Source: Bacillota bacterium
GTDB lineage: Bacteria; Bacillota; Bacilli; Thermoactinomycetales; DSM-44946
Reading direction: 5' to 3'
NCBI GenBank assembly: GCA_021793745.1
Contig: JAJYSD010000026.1
Location: 1 to 8,607 of the forward strand
DNA: 8,607 bases
Shown: positions 1-6,098 of the stretch, one piece after another
Layout of the letters: the number at the start of each line of letters is the position of its first letter
Numbering within the stretch: the first letter of the stretch is position 1
The notes under the pieces: model-generated
Told to the model about the DNA's origin: nothing
The model's database searches: none
Seen by the model: only the letters and a program-made list of their open reading frames with translations
Translations under genes and position numbers: made by a program

Positions 1-100
1 AGGGTTTGAACGCTGCCGCACTTTAACGGCGGCAGCCCGCTCCGCATGAAGAGGTTAAAAATCATGCCGCCTCCCCCTGACCGCGTTGTCGGGTTGTCCT
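1..100. other. left-edge intergenic or gene tail, unassigned
   Basis: No gene can be assigned here. All three + frames meet a stop early (7-9, 24-26 and 47-49), so any upstream + strand gene has ended by base 49 at the latest. An inverted repeat sits at 12-36, with an 8-bp perfect stem (12-19 with 29-36) and a 9-nt loop, but no T-run follows it. The intrinsic terminator that starts at 101 suggests that a + strand transcript ends here. I do not recognise a structured RNA. Confidence 0.4.
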
Positions 101-128
101 GAGTCGCCGAATCGGCGGCTCTTTTTTT
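101..128 (+). terminator. intrinsic terminator of the upstream unit
   Basis: A 9-bp stem (101-109 with 113-121, one G-T wobble) with loop AAT is followed directly by seven T (122-128). This is a classic rho-independent terminator for + strand transcription. It separates the unseen upstream gene from the mraZ promoter. On the minus strand the stem is not followed by a T-run, so it acts in one direction. Confidence 0.85.
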
Positions 129-242
129 GGTTTTCCCCCGGAAGATCGGTGAAAAGTGCCGGGGTTCAGCGGATGGAAGCGCGCCGCTTCCGGTCTCTGG
201 AAGATGACGTTTTTCATCGTGCAGGATTTTCTGGTATGCATG

Positions 243-251
243 TGGTATAAT
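243..251 (+). promoter_or_regulatory. extended -10 sigma-A promoter of mraZ
   Basis: A perfect TATAAT at 246-251 is preceded by TGG (243-245), giving an extended -10 element TGnTATAAT. No good -35 hexamer lies 16-18 nt upstream (the region reads CAGGAT/AGGATT), which extended -10 promoters tolerate. The start of transcription would be near 257-259, just before or at the first MraZ-type repeat. It lies downstream of the terminator at 101-128 and about 50 nt ahead of the mraZ start, so it is the likely vegetative promoter of the mraZ-rsmH-ftsL-pbpB unit. Confidence 0.75.
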
Positions 252-258
252 TTACAGT

Positions 259-288
259 GTGGTGGAAAGTGGGGGAAAGTGGGGGGAA
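259..288 (+). promoter_or_regulatory. MraZ operator: three tandem 10-bp repeats
   Basis: Three consecutive 10-bp units start at 259, 269 and 279: GTGGTGGAAA, GTGGGGGAAA and GTGGGGGGAA. The spacing is exactly one helical turn. Known MraZ sites in enterobacteria and mollicutes are direct repeats with a GTGG/TGGG-type core at 10-bp periodicity upstream of mraZ, so this is very probably the autoregulatory operator. The repeats begin at the predicted transcription start and run into the mraZ Shine-Dalgarno site, so bound MraZ should block initiation or early elongation. Confidence 0.8.
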
Positions 289-302
289 GGGGAGACAGCG
301 GG

Positions 303-740
303 ATGTTCATGGGGGAATATCGGCATTCCCTGGACGATAAAGGACGCTTAATCATTCCCTCCAAATTCAGGGGGGAATTGGGAGCCTCCTTTGTCGTCAC
401 CCGCGGTTTGGACCACTGTCTCTTCGCCTATCCCCGGTCGGAATGGTCTCATCTCGAGGAGAAGCTGAAGTCCCTTCCGTTTACTCGAGCGGACGCCCGT
501 GCCTTCACGCGTTTTTTCTTTTCCGGAGCGATCGAAGTGGAGCTCGATAAGCAGGGGCGAATTAGCCTCCCCGCACATCTTCGCGAGTTTGCTCAGCTGG
601 AAAAGGATTGTGTCGTGATCGGCGTTTCCACCCGTGTCGAGATTTGGAGCAAAGAGAATTGGGAATCCTACTATGCAGAATCCGAACAGTCCTTCAATGA
701 GATCGCGGAAAAGCTGGTCGACTTCGATGTGGAACTGTAA
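303..740 (+). CDS. mraZ: transcriptional regulator MraZ
   Basis: This 145-residue MraZ is a DNA-binding protein with two AbrB-like half domains that assembles into rings and regulates its own dcw cluster. Both signature loops are visible: DKGR at residues 12-15 and DKQGR at 82-86, each followed by a conserved beta-strand and helix. The central stretch [12 protein letters not shown] is the usual MraZ linker motif. The start ATG at 303 is chosen because B. subtilis MraZ also begins MFMGEY, and because AAGGGGAG (287-294) lies 8 nt upstream. An in-frame ATG at 156 would extend the protein through the promoter and operator and is rejected. The gene is first in its unit, 12 nt before rsmH, directly behind the repeats it probably binds. 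The length is normal for the family. Confidence 0.96.
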   Translation: MFMGEYRHSLDDKGRLIIPSKFRGELGASFVVTRGLDHCLFAYPRSEWSHLEEKLKSLPFTRADARAFTRFFFSGAIEVELDKQGRISLPAHLREFAQLEKDCVVIGVSTRVEIWSKENWESYYAESEQSFNEIAEKLVDFDVEL

Positions 741-752
741 GGGGGAACGCTG

Positions 753-1685
753 TTGTTCCGTCATGAGACGGTCTTGAAAGAGGAAGCGGTGGACGGGTTG
801 AACGTCCGTCCGGAGGGGGTCTATGTGGATTGCACCCTCGGGGGAGGGGGGCACAGTCGACGGATTGCCGATCGCCTGGGACCCGGGGGCTTGTTAATCG
901 GCATCGATCAGGATCCCTATGCCCTGGAGGCAGCCCAAAAGAGCCTGGACGGGGCTGGTTGTCGGATCCGTCTGGTCCGGAGCAACTTCCGCCGCCTGGC
1001 AGAAATTTTGGACGAGCTTCAGATTGATGAGGCGGACGGATTTTTGTTTGATTTGGGGGTCTCTTCTCCCCAGTTGGACCAGGAGGAACGGGGATTTAGC
1101 TATCACGGGGATGCGCCCCTGGACATGCGGATGGATCCTGACGGTGATTTGACCGCCTATGATCTGGTGAACACCTGGCCGGAAAAGGAGATTGCCCGAA
1201 TTTTGTCGCAATACGGCGAGGAACGCTTTGCCCGTCGGATTGCCGGCCATATTGTCGAACGGAGAAAACGCACTCCGATTCAAACAACCCGGGAGTTGGC
1301 GGATATCATCAAAGAAGCCATCCCAGCTCCTGCCCGCCGAAGGGGCCCCCACCCGGCCCGGCGCTCCTTTCAGGCGATTCGCATCGCCGTCAATGATGAG
1401 CTGGGAGCGTTATCCTCCGCCCTGGATCAAGCGATCAAGCGGCTTCGTTCGGGTGGACGGATTTGCGTGATTTCCTTCCATTCGCTGGAGGACCGCATCT
1501 GTAAGCGGATCTTTCAAGCAGGGGAACGGGGGTGCATTTGTCCGTCCGATTTTCCCGTTTGCGTTTGCAATCAGCGTCCCATTCTCCGATCGGTGACAAA
1601 GAAACCGGTTCTTCCCTCGCCGCGGGAGGTTGAACAAAATCCGCGGGCCCGATCGGCGAAGTTGCGGATCGCTGAAAAGATATAG
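753..1685 (+). CDS. rsmH: 16S rRNA (cytosine(1402)-N(4))-methyltransferase RsmH
   Basis: This 310-residue RsmH (MraW) transfers a methyl group from S-adenosylmethionine to N4 of C1402 in the decoding centre of 16S rRNA. The SAM-binding loop DCTLGGGGHS is at residues 26-35. It is followed by the family motifs DLGVSSPQLD, ERGFSYH and DAPLDMRMD, then FQAIRIAVNDEL, FHSLEDRICK and a C-terminal NPRARSAKLRIAE. The start is TTG at 753, with AAGGGGG (739-745) 7 nt upstream and the usual MFxHxTVL N terminus; no in-frame ATG is nearby. Residues C261, C263, C270 and C272 form a CxC-x6-CxC cluster near the C-terminal region. I recall this in many clostridial-type RsmH proteins, but B. subtilis lacks it. 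The gene sits 12 nt after mraZ and 11 nt before ftsL, as in most dcw clusters. Confidence 0.97.
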   Translation: MFRHETVLKEEAVDGLNVRPEGVYVDCTLGGGGHSRRIADRLGPGGLLIGIDQDPYALEAAQKSLDGAGCRIRLVRSNFRRLAEILDELQIDEADGFLFDLGVSSPQLDQEERGFSYHGDAPLDMRMDPDGDLTAYDLVNTWPEKEIARILSQYGEERFARRIAGHIVERRKRTPIQTTRELADIIKEAIPAPARRRGPHPARRSFQAIRIAVNDELGALSSALDQAIKRLRSGGRICVISFHSLEDRICKRIFQAGERGCICPSDFPVCVCNQRPILRSVTKKPVLPSPREVEQNPRARSAKLRIAEKI

Positions 1686-1696
1686 GAGGGTCAAAG

Positions 1697-2104
1697 ATGA
1701 TGGAGAACCGGGGAAGCGCCGCCAGGGCGGTCGCTTTTGAGGAGACCGCTGTCAAAAAAAAGAAAAGGCGTTTGCTGCAGACGAGGGGATTGCCCGCCAG
1801 TGAGAAATTGTTATATTTGTTCAGCGTGGTGGTATGCGTCACGTTAGCTGCTCTGGTGATTTCCCAATATGCAAAAGTGACGGAACTGAACATGGAAATT
1901 CAAAAAGTGGAGGAAGAAGCGAAGCGGCTTCAGGAGATCAACCGGCAGCTGGAAGCGGAAAAGAACATGCTGAGCAGCGGAGAACGGATTCGCCGGTTTG
2001 CGGAGATGAGAGGGATGGTGCCGGCGGAGAATGTGAAGCCTTTTCCTTCGGCCAACGGCCGGAAAAACCTGAGCGAACAGGCGGACCGGGATAAGCGGGG
2101 CTGA
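1697..2104 (+). CDS. ftsL: cell division protein FtsL
   Basis: This 135-residue bitopic membrane protein matches FtsL, a divisome component that pairs with DivIC (FtsB) and helps recruit and activate the septal transpeptidase. A basic cytoplasmic N terminus (KKKKRR at 20-25) precedes one transmembrane segment at about 38-56. An extracellular heptad-rich coiled coil follows at about 60-95 (EIQKVEEEAKRLQEINRQLE). The segment ERIRRFAEMRGMVPA is the typical end of the FtsL domain, and a charged tail follows. FtsL sequences diverge quickly, so the call rests on topology, size and position between rsmH and the PBP gene. The ATG at 1697 has AGGAGGG (1684-1690) 6 nt upstream; the adjacent ATG at 1700 is also possible. 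An A8 run at 1754-1761 encodes part of the basic patch. Confidence 0.92.
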   Translation: MMENRGSAARAVAFEETAVKKKKRRLLQTRGLPASEKLLYLFSVVVCVTLAALVISQYAKVTELNMEIQKVEEEAKRLQEINRQLEAEKNMLSSGERIRRFAEMRGMVPAENVKPFPSANGRKNLSEQADRDKRG

Positions 2105-2118
2105 AGGGAGTCATCGCG

Positions 2119-3891
2119 ATGGAGGGGAACCGGAAGCACATCAAGATTCGTATCCTGGTGGTCTGCTTTTTGATTCTGGGACTTGTTAGTTCGATCACCC
2201 TTCGGCTGTTGTGGATTCAAACGGTGGATGCCTCTGAGCTTCGCAAGCGAGCGGAAAAGATATGGGAAAAGGAGGAGCTGATCGAGCCGAGCCGGGGTTC
2301 GATCACCGACCGAAACGGTGAGCCCTTGGTTCGGGATATGGTGAAGTACATCATCGCCGCTGATCCGACCCAAGTGGAAGACCCCAAGAAAGCGGCCGAA
2401 AAGTTGTCCCCGATTTTGAACATTCCCAAGGATGATCTGTACCGGAAGCTGAGCAACAAGGGCCTGAGACATGTGAAGTTGATGGGCGGAGGCACCTACA
2501 AGGTATCCCGGGACGTACAAAAACAGGTTTTGGATTTGAAGCTGGAGGGCATCTATGCCATCCCGACCGTTGGAAGGCAGTATGTGGAGGGTAGCCTCGC
2601 GGCCCACGTCCTCGGCTTTGTCAATCTGGATAACAGCGGAGTCGGGGGAGTCGAGCAGCGTTACAACGATCTGCTGAAGGGCAGGCCCGGGGAGATTCGC
2701 TTTAAAAAGGATGCGCGGGGCATCCGCTTTTCCGACGGTCCGGAGGAATTTCGCCCTCCCCGGCACGGTAAGGACCTGATCCTCACCCTGGATCGGGAGA
2801 TCCAGTTTCATGTGGAGCGGGTTCTTGACCAGGCGATGGATCGGTACCAGGCGAAGGGGGCGACGGCGATCGTCGTCGATCCCAGAAATGGTGATGTGTT
2901 GGCGATGGCCAACCGCCCCACCTTCGATCCCGAACAGTACGCCACCACCCTGGAGACGGGTGTGAATGATGTCAACATCGCCATCAGCAACGTGTACGAG
3001 CCCGGATCCACCTTTAAGATCGTCACCCTGGCTGCGGCGATCGAGGAAGGCATATTCCAGCCGGAACAAACCTTTCAATCGGGATCGATCCAAGTGGGAG
3101 GCCGCAAGATCCGGGATTGGAACGGCGGTCGGGGTTGGGGCGAGATCTCCTACCGGGAAGGGGTTTATCAATCCAGCAACGTCGCCTTTGTGCTGTTGGG
3201 ACAGAAATTGGGTCAGGACCGGCTGATCCGGTATATCGACCGCTTCGGTTTCGGGAGGATTACCGATTCCACCGGCCGGAAAACGGGAATCGATCTACCC
3301 GCTGAAGCGAAGGGTTATTTTTTTGGCCGCCGGCTTTATGATTCCGAACTGGCCACCACTGCTTTCGGTCAAGGCATTGCGGTGACGCCGATTCAGCAGG
3401 TGATGGCCGTCTCCGCCGTCGCCAACGGCGGGACCCTGTATAAGCCCCGCGTCGTCAAGGCGGTTCGGAACCCGGAGACGGGCAAGTTGACGGAGTACAA
3501 ACCGGAGAAGCTGAACGACAAGGTGGTTTCGTCGGAGACTGCCGCCCAGGTCCGACAAATTTTGACCGGTGTGGTGCAGCAGGGGACCGGCCGGGAGGCG
3601 GCGCTCAAGGAATATCAGGTTGCCGGTAAAACGGGAACGGCGCAAAAGCCGGGGGATCACGGGGGTTACGCCGCCGATCGGCATCTCGTCTCCTTCGTCG
3701 GCTTTGCTCCGGCGGATTCCCCGAGGGTGGTGGTTTATGTCGCGCTGGATGAGCCGTCGGTGGCCAACGGTTCGGTGTCGGGAGGCACCGTCGCCGCTCC
3801 GGTCGCTCGCGAAATTTTGCAGGGAGCTTTGAAGGCGTTGGAGATCAAACCCCTTCCTTCCTCGCTGGAAGAAAAGGTCAACAGGGATTGA
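2119..3891 (+). CDS. pbpB: class B penicillin-binding protein, PBP2B type, no PASTA domain
   Basis: This 590-residue monofunctional D,D-transpeptidase probably cross-links septal peptidoglycan as the partner of FtsL and an FtsW-type polymerase. An N-terminal membrane anchor (about 10-30) is followed by the PBP dimerisation domain, starting with RGSITDRNG at 59-67. The transpeptidase domain (about 250-555) has all three catalytic motifs: STFK with S297 and K300, SSN at 352-354, and KTGTA at 504-508. The protein stops soon after the catalytic domain. B. subtilis PBP2B, by contrast, is longer and ends in PASTA domains. Its only cysteine is C16 in the membrane segment. The ATG at 2119 is set by AAGGGAG (2104-2110) 8 nt upstream, overlapping the ftsL stop. 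A strong terminator follows 19 nt after the stop, ending the unit. The symbol is by position; the class is certain. Confidence 0.92.
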   Translation: MEGNRKHIKIRILVVCFLILGLVSSITLRLLWIQTVDASELRKRAEKIWEKEELIEPSRGSITDRNGEPLVRDMVKYIIAADPTQVEDPKKAAEKLSPILNIPKDDLYRKLSNKGLRHVKLMGGGTYKVSRDVQKQVLDLKLEGIYAIPTVGRQYVEGSLAAHVLGFVNLDNSGVGGVEQRYNDLLKGRPGEIRFKKDARGIRFSDGPEEFRPPRHGKDLILTLDREIQFHVERVLDQAMDRYQAKGATAIVVDPRNGDVLAMANRPTFDPEQYATTLETGVNDVNIAISNVYEPGSTFKIVTLAAAIEEGIFQPEQTFQSGSIQVGGRKIRDWNGGRGWGEISYREGVYQSSNVAFVLLGQKLGQDRLIRYIDRFGFGRITDSTGRKTGIDLPAEAKGYFFGRRLYDSELATTAFGQGIAVTPIQQVMAVSAVANGGTLYKPRVVKAVRNPETGKLTEYKPEKLNDKVVSSETAAQVRQILTGVVQQGTGREAALKEYQVAGKTGTAQKPGDHGGYAADRHLVSFVGFAPADSPRVVVYVALDEPSVANGSVSGGTVAAPVAREILQGALKALEIKPLPSSLEEKVNRD

Positions 3892-3909
3892 TCCCAACGA
3901 ACCTTCGAG

Positions 3910-3946
3910 GGGGTTTCCTCCGCGGTGCGGGGGAAATCCCTTTTTT
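3910..3946 (+). terminator. strong intrinsic terminator after the PBP2B-type gene
   Basis: A 14-bp stem (3910-3923 with 3927-3940, two G-T wobbles) with a 3-nt loop is followed directly by six T (3941-3946). It starts 19 nt after the stop codon of the preceding gene and should end most vegetative transcripts from the mraZ promoter. This means spoVD and murE-murF need their own promoters or readthrough. Confidence 0.88.
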
Positions 3947-4044
3947 GTCTGTCCACCGAAGGAATATGACGGAGAAGCTGCGGCAACCGAAGGGAATCCC
4001 CCCTGACGGTTTCAGAAGGGCGGGCCCTTTCGCAGGGAAGCTTG

Positions 4045-4073
4045 TTCTATCCCTTCCGTGGAACGAATACGGT
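4045..4073 (+). promoter_or_regulatory. possible sigma-E promoter of spoVD
   Basis: TTCTATC (4045-4051), a 14-nt spacer and AATACGGT (4066-4073) resemble the sporulation sigma-E pattern KMATATT-N14-CATACAnT. The -10-like box matches well but the -35-like box only in part (4 of 7). Transcription would start near 4080, leaving a short leader before the spoVD Shine-Dalgarno site at 4096-4106. Position and biology fit, because B. subtilis spoVD has its own mother-cell sigma-E promoter. The match is by eye and could be chance. Confidence 0.35.
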
Positions 4074-4111
4074 AGAGATGAGGGGCTCGCAAGCAAAAGG
4101 GGGAGAAAAGG

Positions 4112-6043
4112 TTGCGCGTACCCCATTCCTTTGTGCGCAGGCGTCTATTTGTCACACTAATCGTGATTACGTTGGTTTTTTTCGCCCTTTTCGGGAGATT
4201 GGCCTATGTGCAGCTGGTGAAAGGGGATTGGCTCGTGGAGCGCGCACAGGATTTGTGGACGCGGAACATCCCCTTTGAAGCCCAAAGGGGAAGGATTTTG
4301 GACCGAAACGGTGAGGTCCTCGTCGACAATGTGAGCGCGCCCTCGGTGATGGCCATCCCTGCTCAGATTAAAAACCCCGCGGAGACGGCCCGTACGTTGG
4401 CCCGTTTGCTCCGGGCTTCCGAAAAGGAAATCTATCGGAAGATTACCAAGCGGGAGATGATCGTCCGTCTGTCCCCGGAAGGGCGAAAAATTTCGGAGGA
4501 GCTGGCCCGACAGATCCAGGGGCTTCGCTTGCCGGGGATCGTCGTCGTCGAGGACAATAAGCGCTATTATCCCTACGGGGCGATGGCCTCCCATCTTTTA
4601 GGCTTTACAGGAATTGACAACCAGGGATTGTCCGGGATCGAGCTGGTGTATGATGAACAGCTTCGGGGCGCGCCGGGGTTTGTTTCCTTTTCCGCCAACG
4701 CCCGAGGGGAAAAACTCCCGGGAGGCAGTGACAGATACACGCCGCCCAGGGATGGCATGGAATTGATGCTGACCATTGACCGGACGATCCAATCCATCTT
4801 GGAGCGGGAATTGGATCAGGCCATGGCCCAGTATCAGCCGGAGAATGTCTTGGCCATCGCCATGGATCCCCGGACGGGGGAGATTCTCGGGATGAGCAGC
4901 CGCCCCACCTTCCGCCCGGATCGGTATCAGGACACGGATCCCCAAATCTATAACCGGAATTTGCCCATCTGGAAAACCTACGAACCCGGATCCACCTTTA
5001 AGATCATCACCTTGGCGGCCGCATTGGAGGAAAACAAGGTGGACCTCAAGGACCGCTTCCACGATCCGGGGTATGTGGAGGTGGGCGGTGCGCGATTGCG
5101 CTGTTGGAAGGGGGGCGGTCACGGCAGCCAATCCTATCTGGAGGTGGTTGAAAACTCCTGCAACCCCGGCTTTGTCAACCTGGGGCAGCGCCTGGGCAAA
5201 GATACTCTGTTTCGATACATCCGCCAGTTCGGGTTTGGGCAGAAGACCGGGATCGATTTGAGCGGCGAGGCGCGGGGGATCCTGTTTGCGCCGGACCGGA
5301 TCAGTCCGGTGGAGCTGGCCACCACTTCCTTCGGGCAGGGGGTCTCGGTGACGCCCATCCAACAGGTGACCGCTGTCTCGGCGGCGATCAACGGCGGGAA
5401 CCTGATGGAACCGCATCTGACGAAGGCATGGATCGATCCGAAAACCGGAAAGGTCGTGCGGGAGAATCGCCCCCGGAAGAAAAGGCAAGTGATTTCGGCG
5501 GAAACCTCCAAGGAGGTTCGCCGCGCCTTGGAGAGCGTCGTCGCCAGGGGTACCGGGCGCAAGGCGTTCATCGACGGATACCGGGTCGGTGGAAAGACCG
5601 GTACGGCCCAAAAGGTGGGACCGAATGGCCGTTATCTGCCCAACAACCATATCGTCTCATTCATCGGTTTCGCCCCGGCGGATGATCCGCGAATCGTGGT
5701 ATACGTAGCCGTGGACAATCCCAAGGGCGTGCAATTCGGCGGCGTGGTGGCCGCCCCGATCGTACGAAACATCATTGACGACAGTTTGCGTTATCTGAAA
5801 GTGGAGAGGCGCAAGGATCAGATTCCCCCCGAAGCGGTACCGACGGAGGAGCCGCATGTGACCGTACCCGATTTGATCGGGGAGAACGTGGATGAGATCC
5901 GTACCAGTCTGTTTTCCGAGCCGTTGGAGGTGGTGGGAAAAGGGGATGTGGTGATCAACCAGCTCCTAGAGCCGGGACAGCGGGTGAAAAAGGGGACGCC
6001 GATTCGCATCTATTTAGGTGACAAAACCACGAAAGGAGATTAA
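4112..6043 (+). CDS. spoVD: stage V sporulation protein D (SpoVD), class B transpeptidase
   Basis: This 643-residue class B PBP is the likely SpoVD, the mother-cell transpeptidase that makes spore cortex peptidoglycan with SpoVE. A membrane anchor (about 12-30) leads into the dimerisation domain (RGRILDRNG at 59-67). The transpeptidase motifs are STFK with S294 and K297, SCN at 349-351 and KTGTA at 495-499. One PASTA domain ends the protein (about 583-638), as in B. subtilis SpoVD, whose length is also very similar. The only two cysteines are C331 and C350. They match in spacing, and nearly in number, the C332/C351 pair of B. subtilis SpoVD, which StoA keeps reduced. The start is TTG at 4112, with AAAGGGGGAGA (4096-4106) just upstream; a GTG at 4133 has no ribosome site. 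A stop at 4079-4081 limits extension. The gene sits behind its own possible promoter. Confidence 0.93.
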   Translation: MRVPHSFVRRRLFVTLIVITLVFFALFGRLAYVQLVKGDWLVERAQDLWTRNIPFEAQRGRILDRNGEVLVDNVSAPSVMAIPAQIKNPAETARTLARLLRASEKEIYRKITKREMIVRLSPEGRKISEELARQIQGLRLPGIVVVEDNKRYYPYGAMASHLLGFTGIDNQGLSGIELVYDEQLRGAPGFVSFSANARGEKLPGGSDRYTPPRDGMELMLTIDRTIQSILERELDQAMAQYQPENVLAIAMDPRTGEILGMSSRPTFRPDRYQDTDPQIYNRNLPIWKTYEPGSTFKIITLAAALEENKVDLKDRFHDPGYVEVGGARLRCWKGGGHGSQSYLEVVENSCNPGFVNLGQRLGKDTLFRYIRQFGFGQKTGIDLSGEARGILFAPDRISPVELATTSFGQGVSVTPIQQVTAVSAAINGGNLMEPHLTKAWIDPKTGKVVRENRPRKKRQVISAETSKEVRRALESVVARGTGRKAFIDGYRVGGKTGTAQKVGPNGRYLPNNHIVSFIGFAPADDPRIVVYVAVDNPKGVQFGGVVAAPIVRNIIDDSLRYLKVERRKDQIPPEAVPTEEPHVTVPDLIGENVDEIRTSLFSEPLEVVGKGDVVINQLLEPGQRVKKGTPIRIYLGDKTTKGD

Positions 6044-6046
6044 AAT
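6018..6046 (+). promoter_or_regulatory. sigma-A-like promoter for murE-murF overlapping the spoVD stop
   Basis: GTGACA (6018-6023), a spacer of exactly 17 nt and TAAAAT (6041-6046) match the vegetative consensus TTGACA-N17-TATAAT at 5 of 6 positions in each box. The -10 box includes the TAA stop of spoVD. Transcription would start near 6053, about 100 nt before murE. A promoter here makes sense because the terminator at 3910-3946 and a sporulation promoter before spoVD would otherwise leave the essential murE without vegetative transcription. Confidence 0.6.
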
Positions 6047-6069
6047 AGGGAGTGTGTAAGAGCCATCCC

Positions 6070-6098
6070 TGCCAGGAAGATCCCTGGCATTTATCTTG
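6070..6098 (+). terminator. terminator-like hairpin in the spoVD-murE gap or murE leader
   Basis: A perfect 7-bp stem (TGCCAGG 6070-6076 with CCTGGCA 6083-6089) with a 6-nt loop is followed by a T-rich but interrupted tail, TTTATCTT (6090-6097). It is weaker than the terminators at 101 and 3910. It may end the spoVD transcript. If the promoter at 6018-6046 is used, it lies about 17 nt into the murE leader and could act as an attenuator. Confidence 0.5.

Noticed and set aside
46..102. 18-codon open frame starting at ATG 46 and ending at the terminator stem
   Set aside because: It has no Shine-Dalgarno site and is very short and proline-rich. It probably reflects chance in the untranslated tail of the upstream unit.
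156..302. N-terminal extension of mraZ from an in-frame ATG at 156
   Set aside because: It would translate the promoter, the operator repeats and the ribosome site. The family N terminus MFMGEY begins at 303 with a well-placed Shine-Dalgarno site.
62..400. 112-codon minus-strand open frame over the mraZ promoter
   Set aside because: It crosses the terminator, promoter, operator and the start of mraZ in antisense and has no recognisable motif.
1930..3171. 413-codon minus-strand open frame across ftsL and the PBP gene
   Set aside because: It is a shadow of the real genes with no recognisable domain. The 350-codon frame at 4598-5650 opposite spoVD is rejected for the same reason.
4042..4073. 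Sigma-A promoter before spoVD (TTGTTC at 4042 with a downstream -10)
   Set aside because: At a spacing of 17 nt the -10 would be GAATAC, which matches TATAAT poorly. The sigma-E reading fits better.
3888..4160. 90-codon + strand open frame between the PBP2B-type gene and spoVD
   Set aside because: It overlaps the strong terminator and the start of spoVD, has no ribosome site of note, and its product resembles no PASTA or other known domain.
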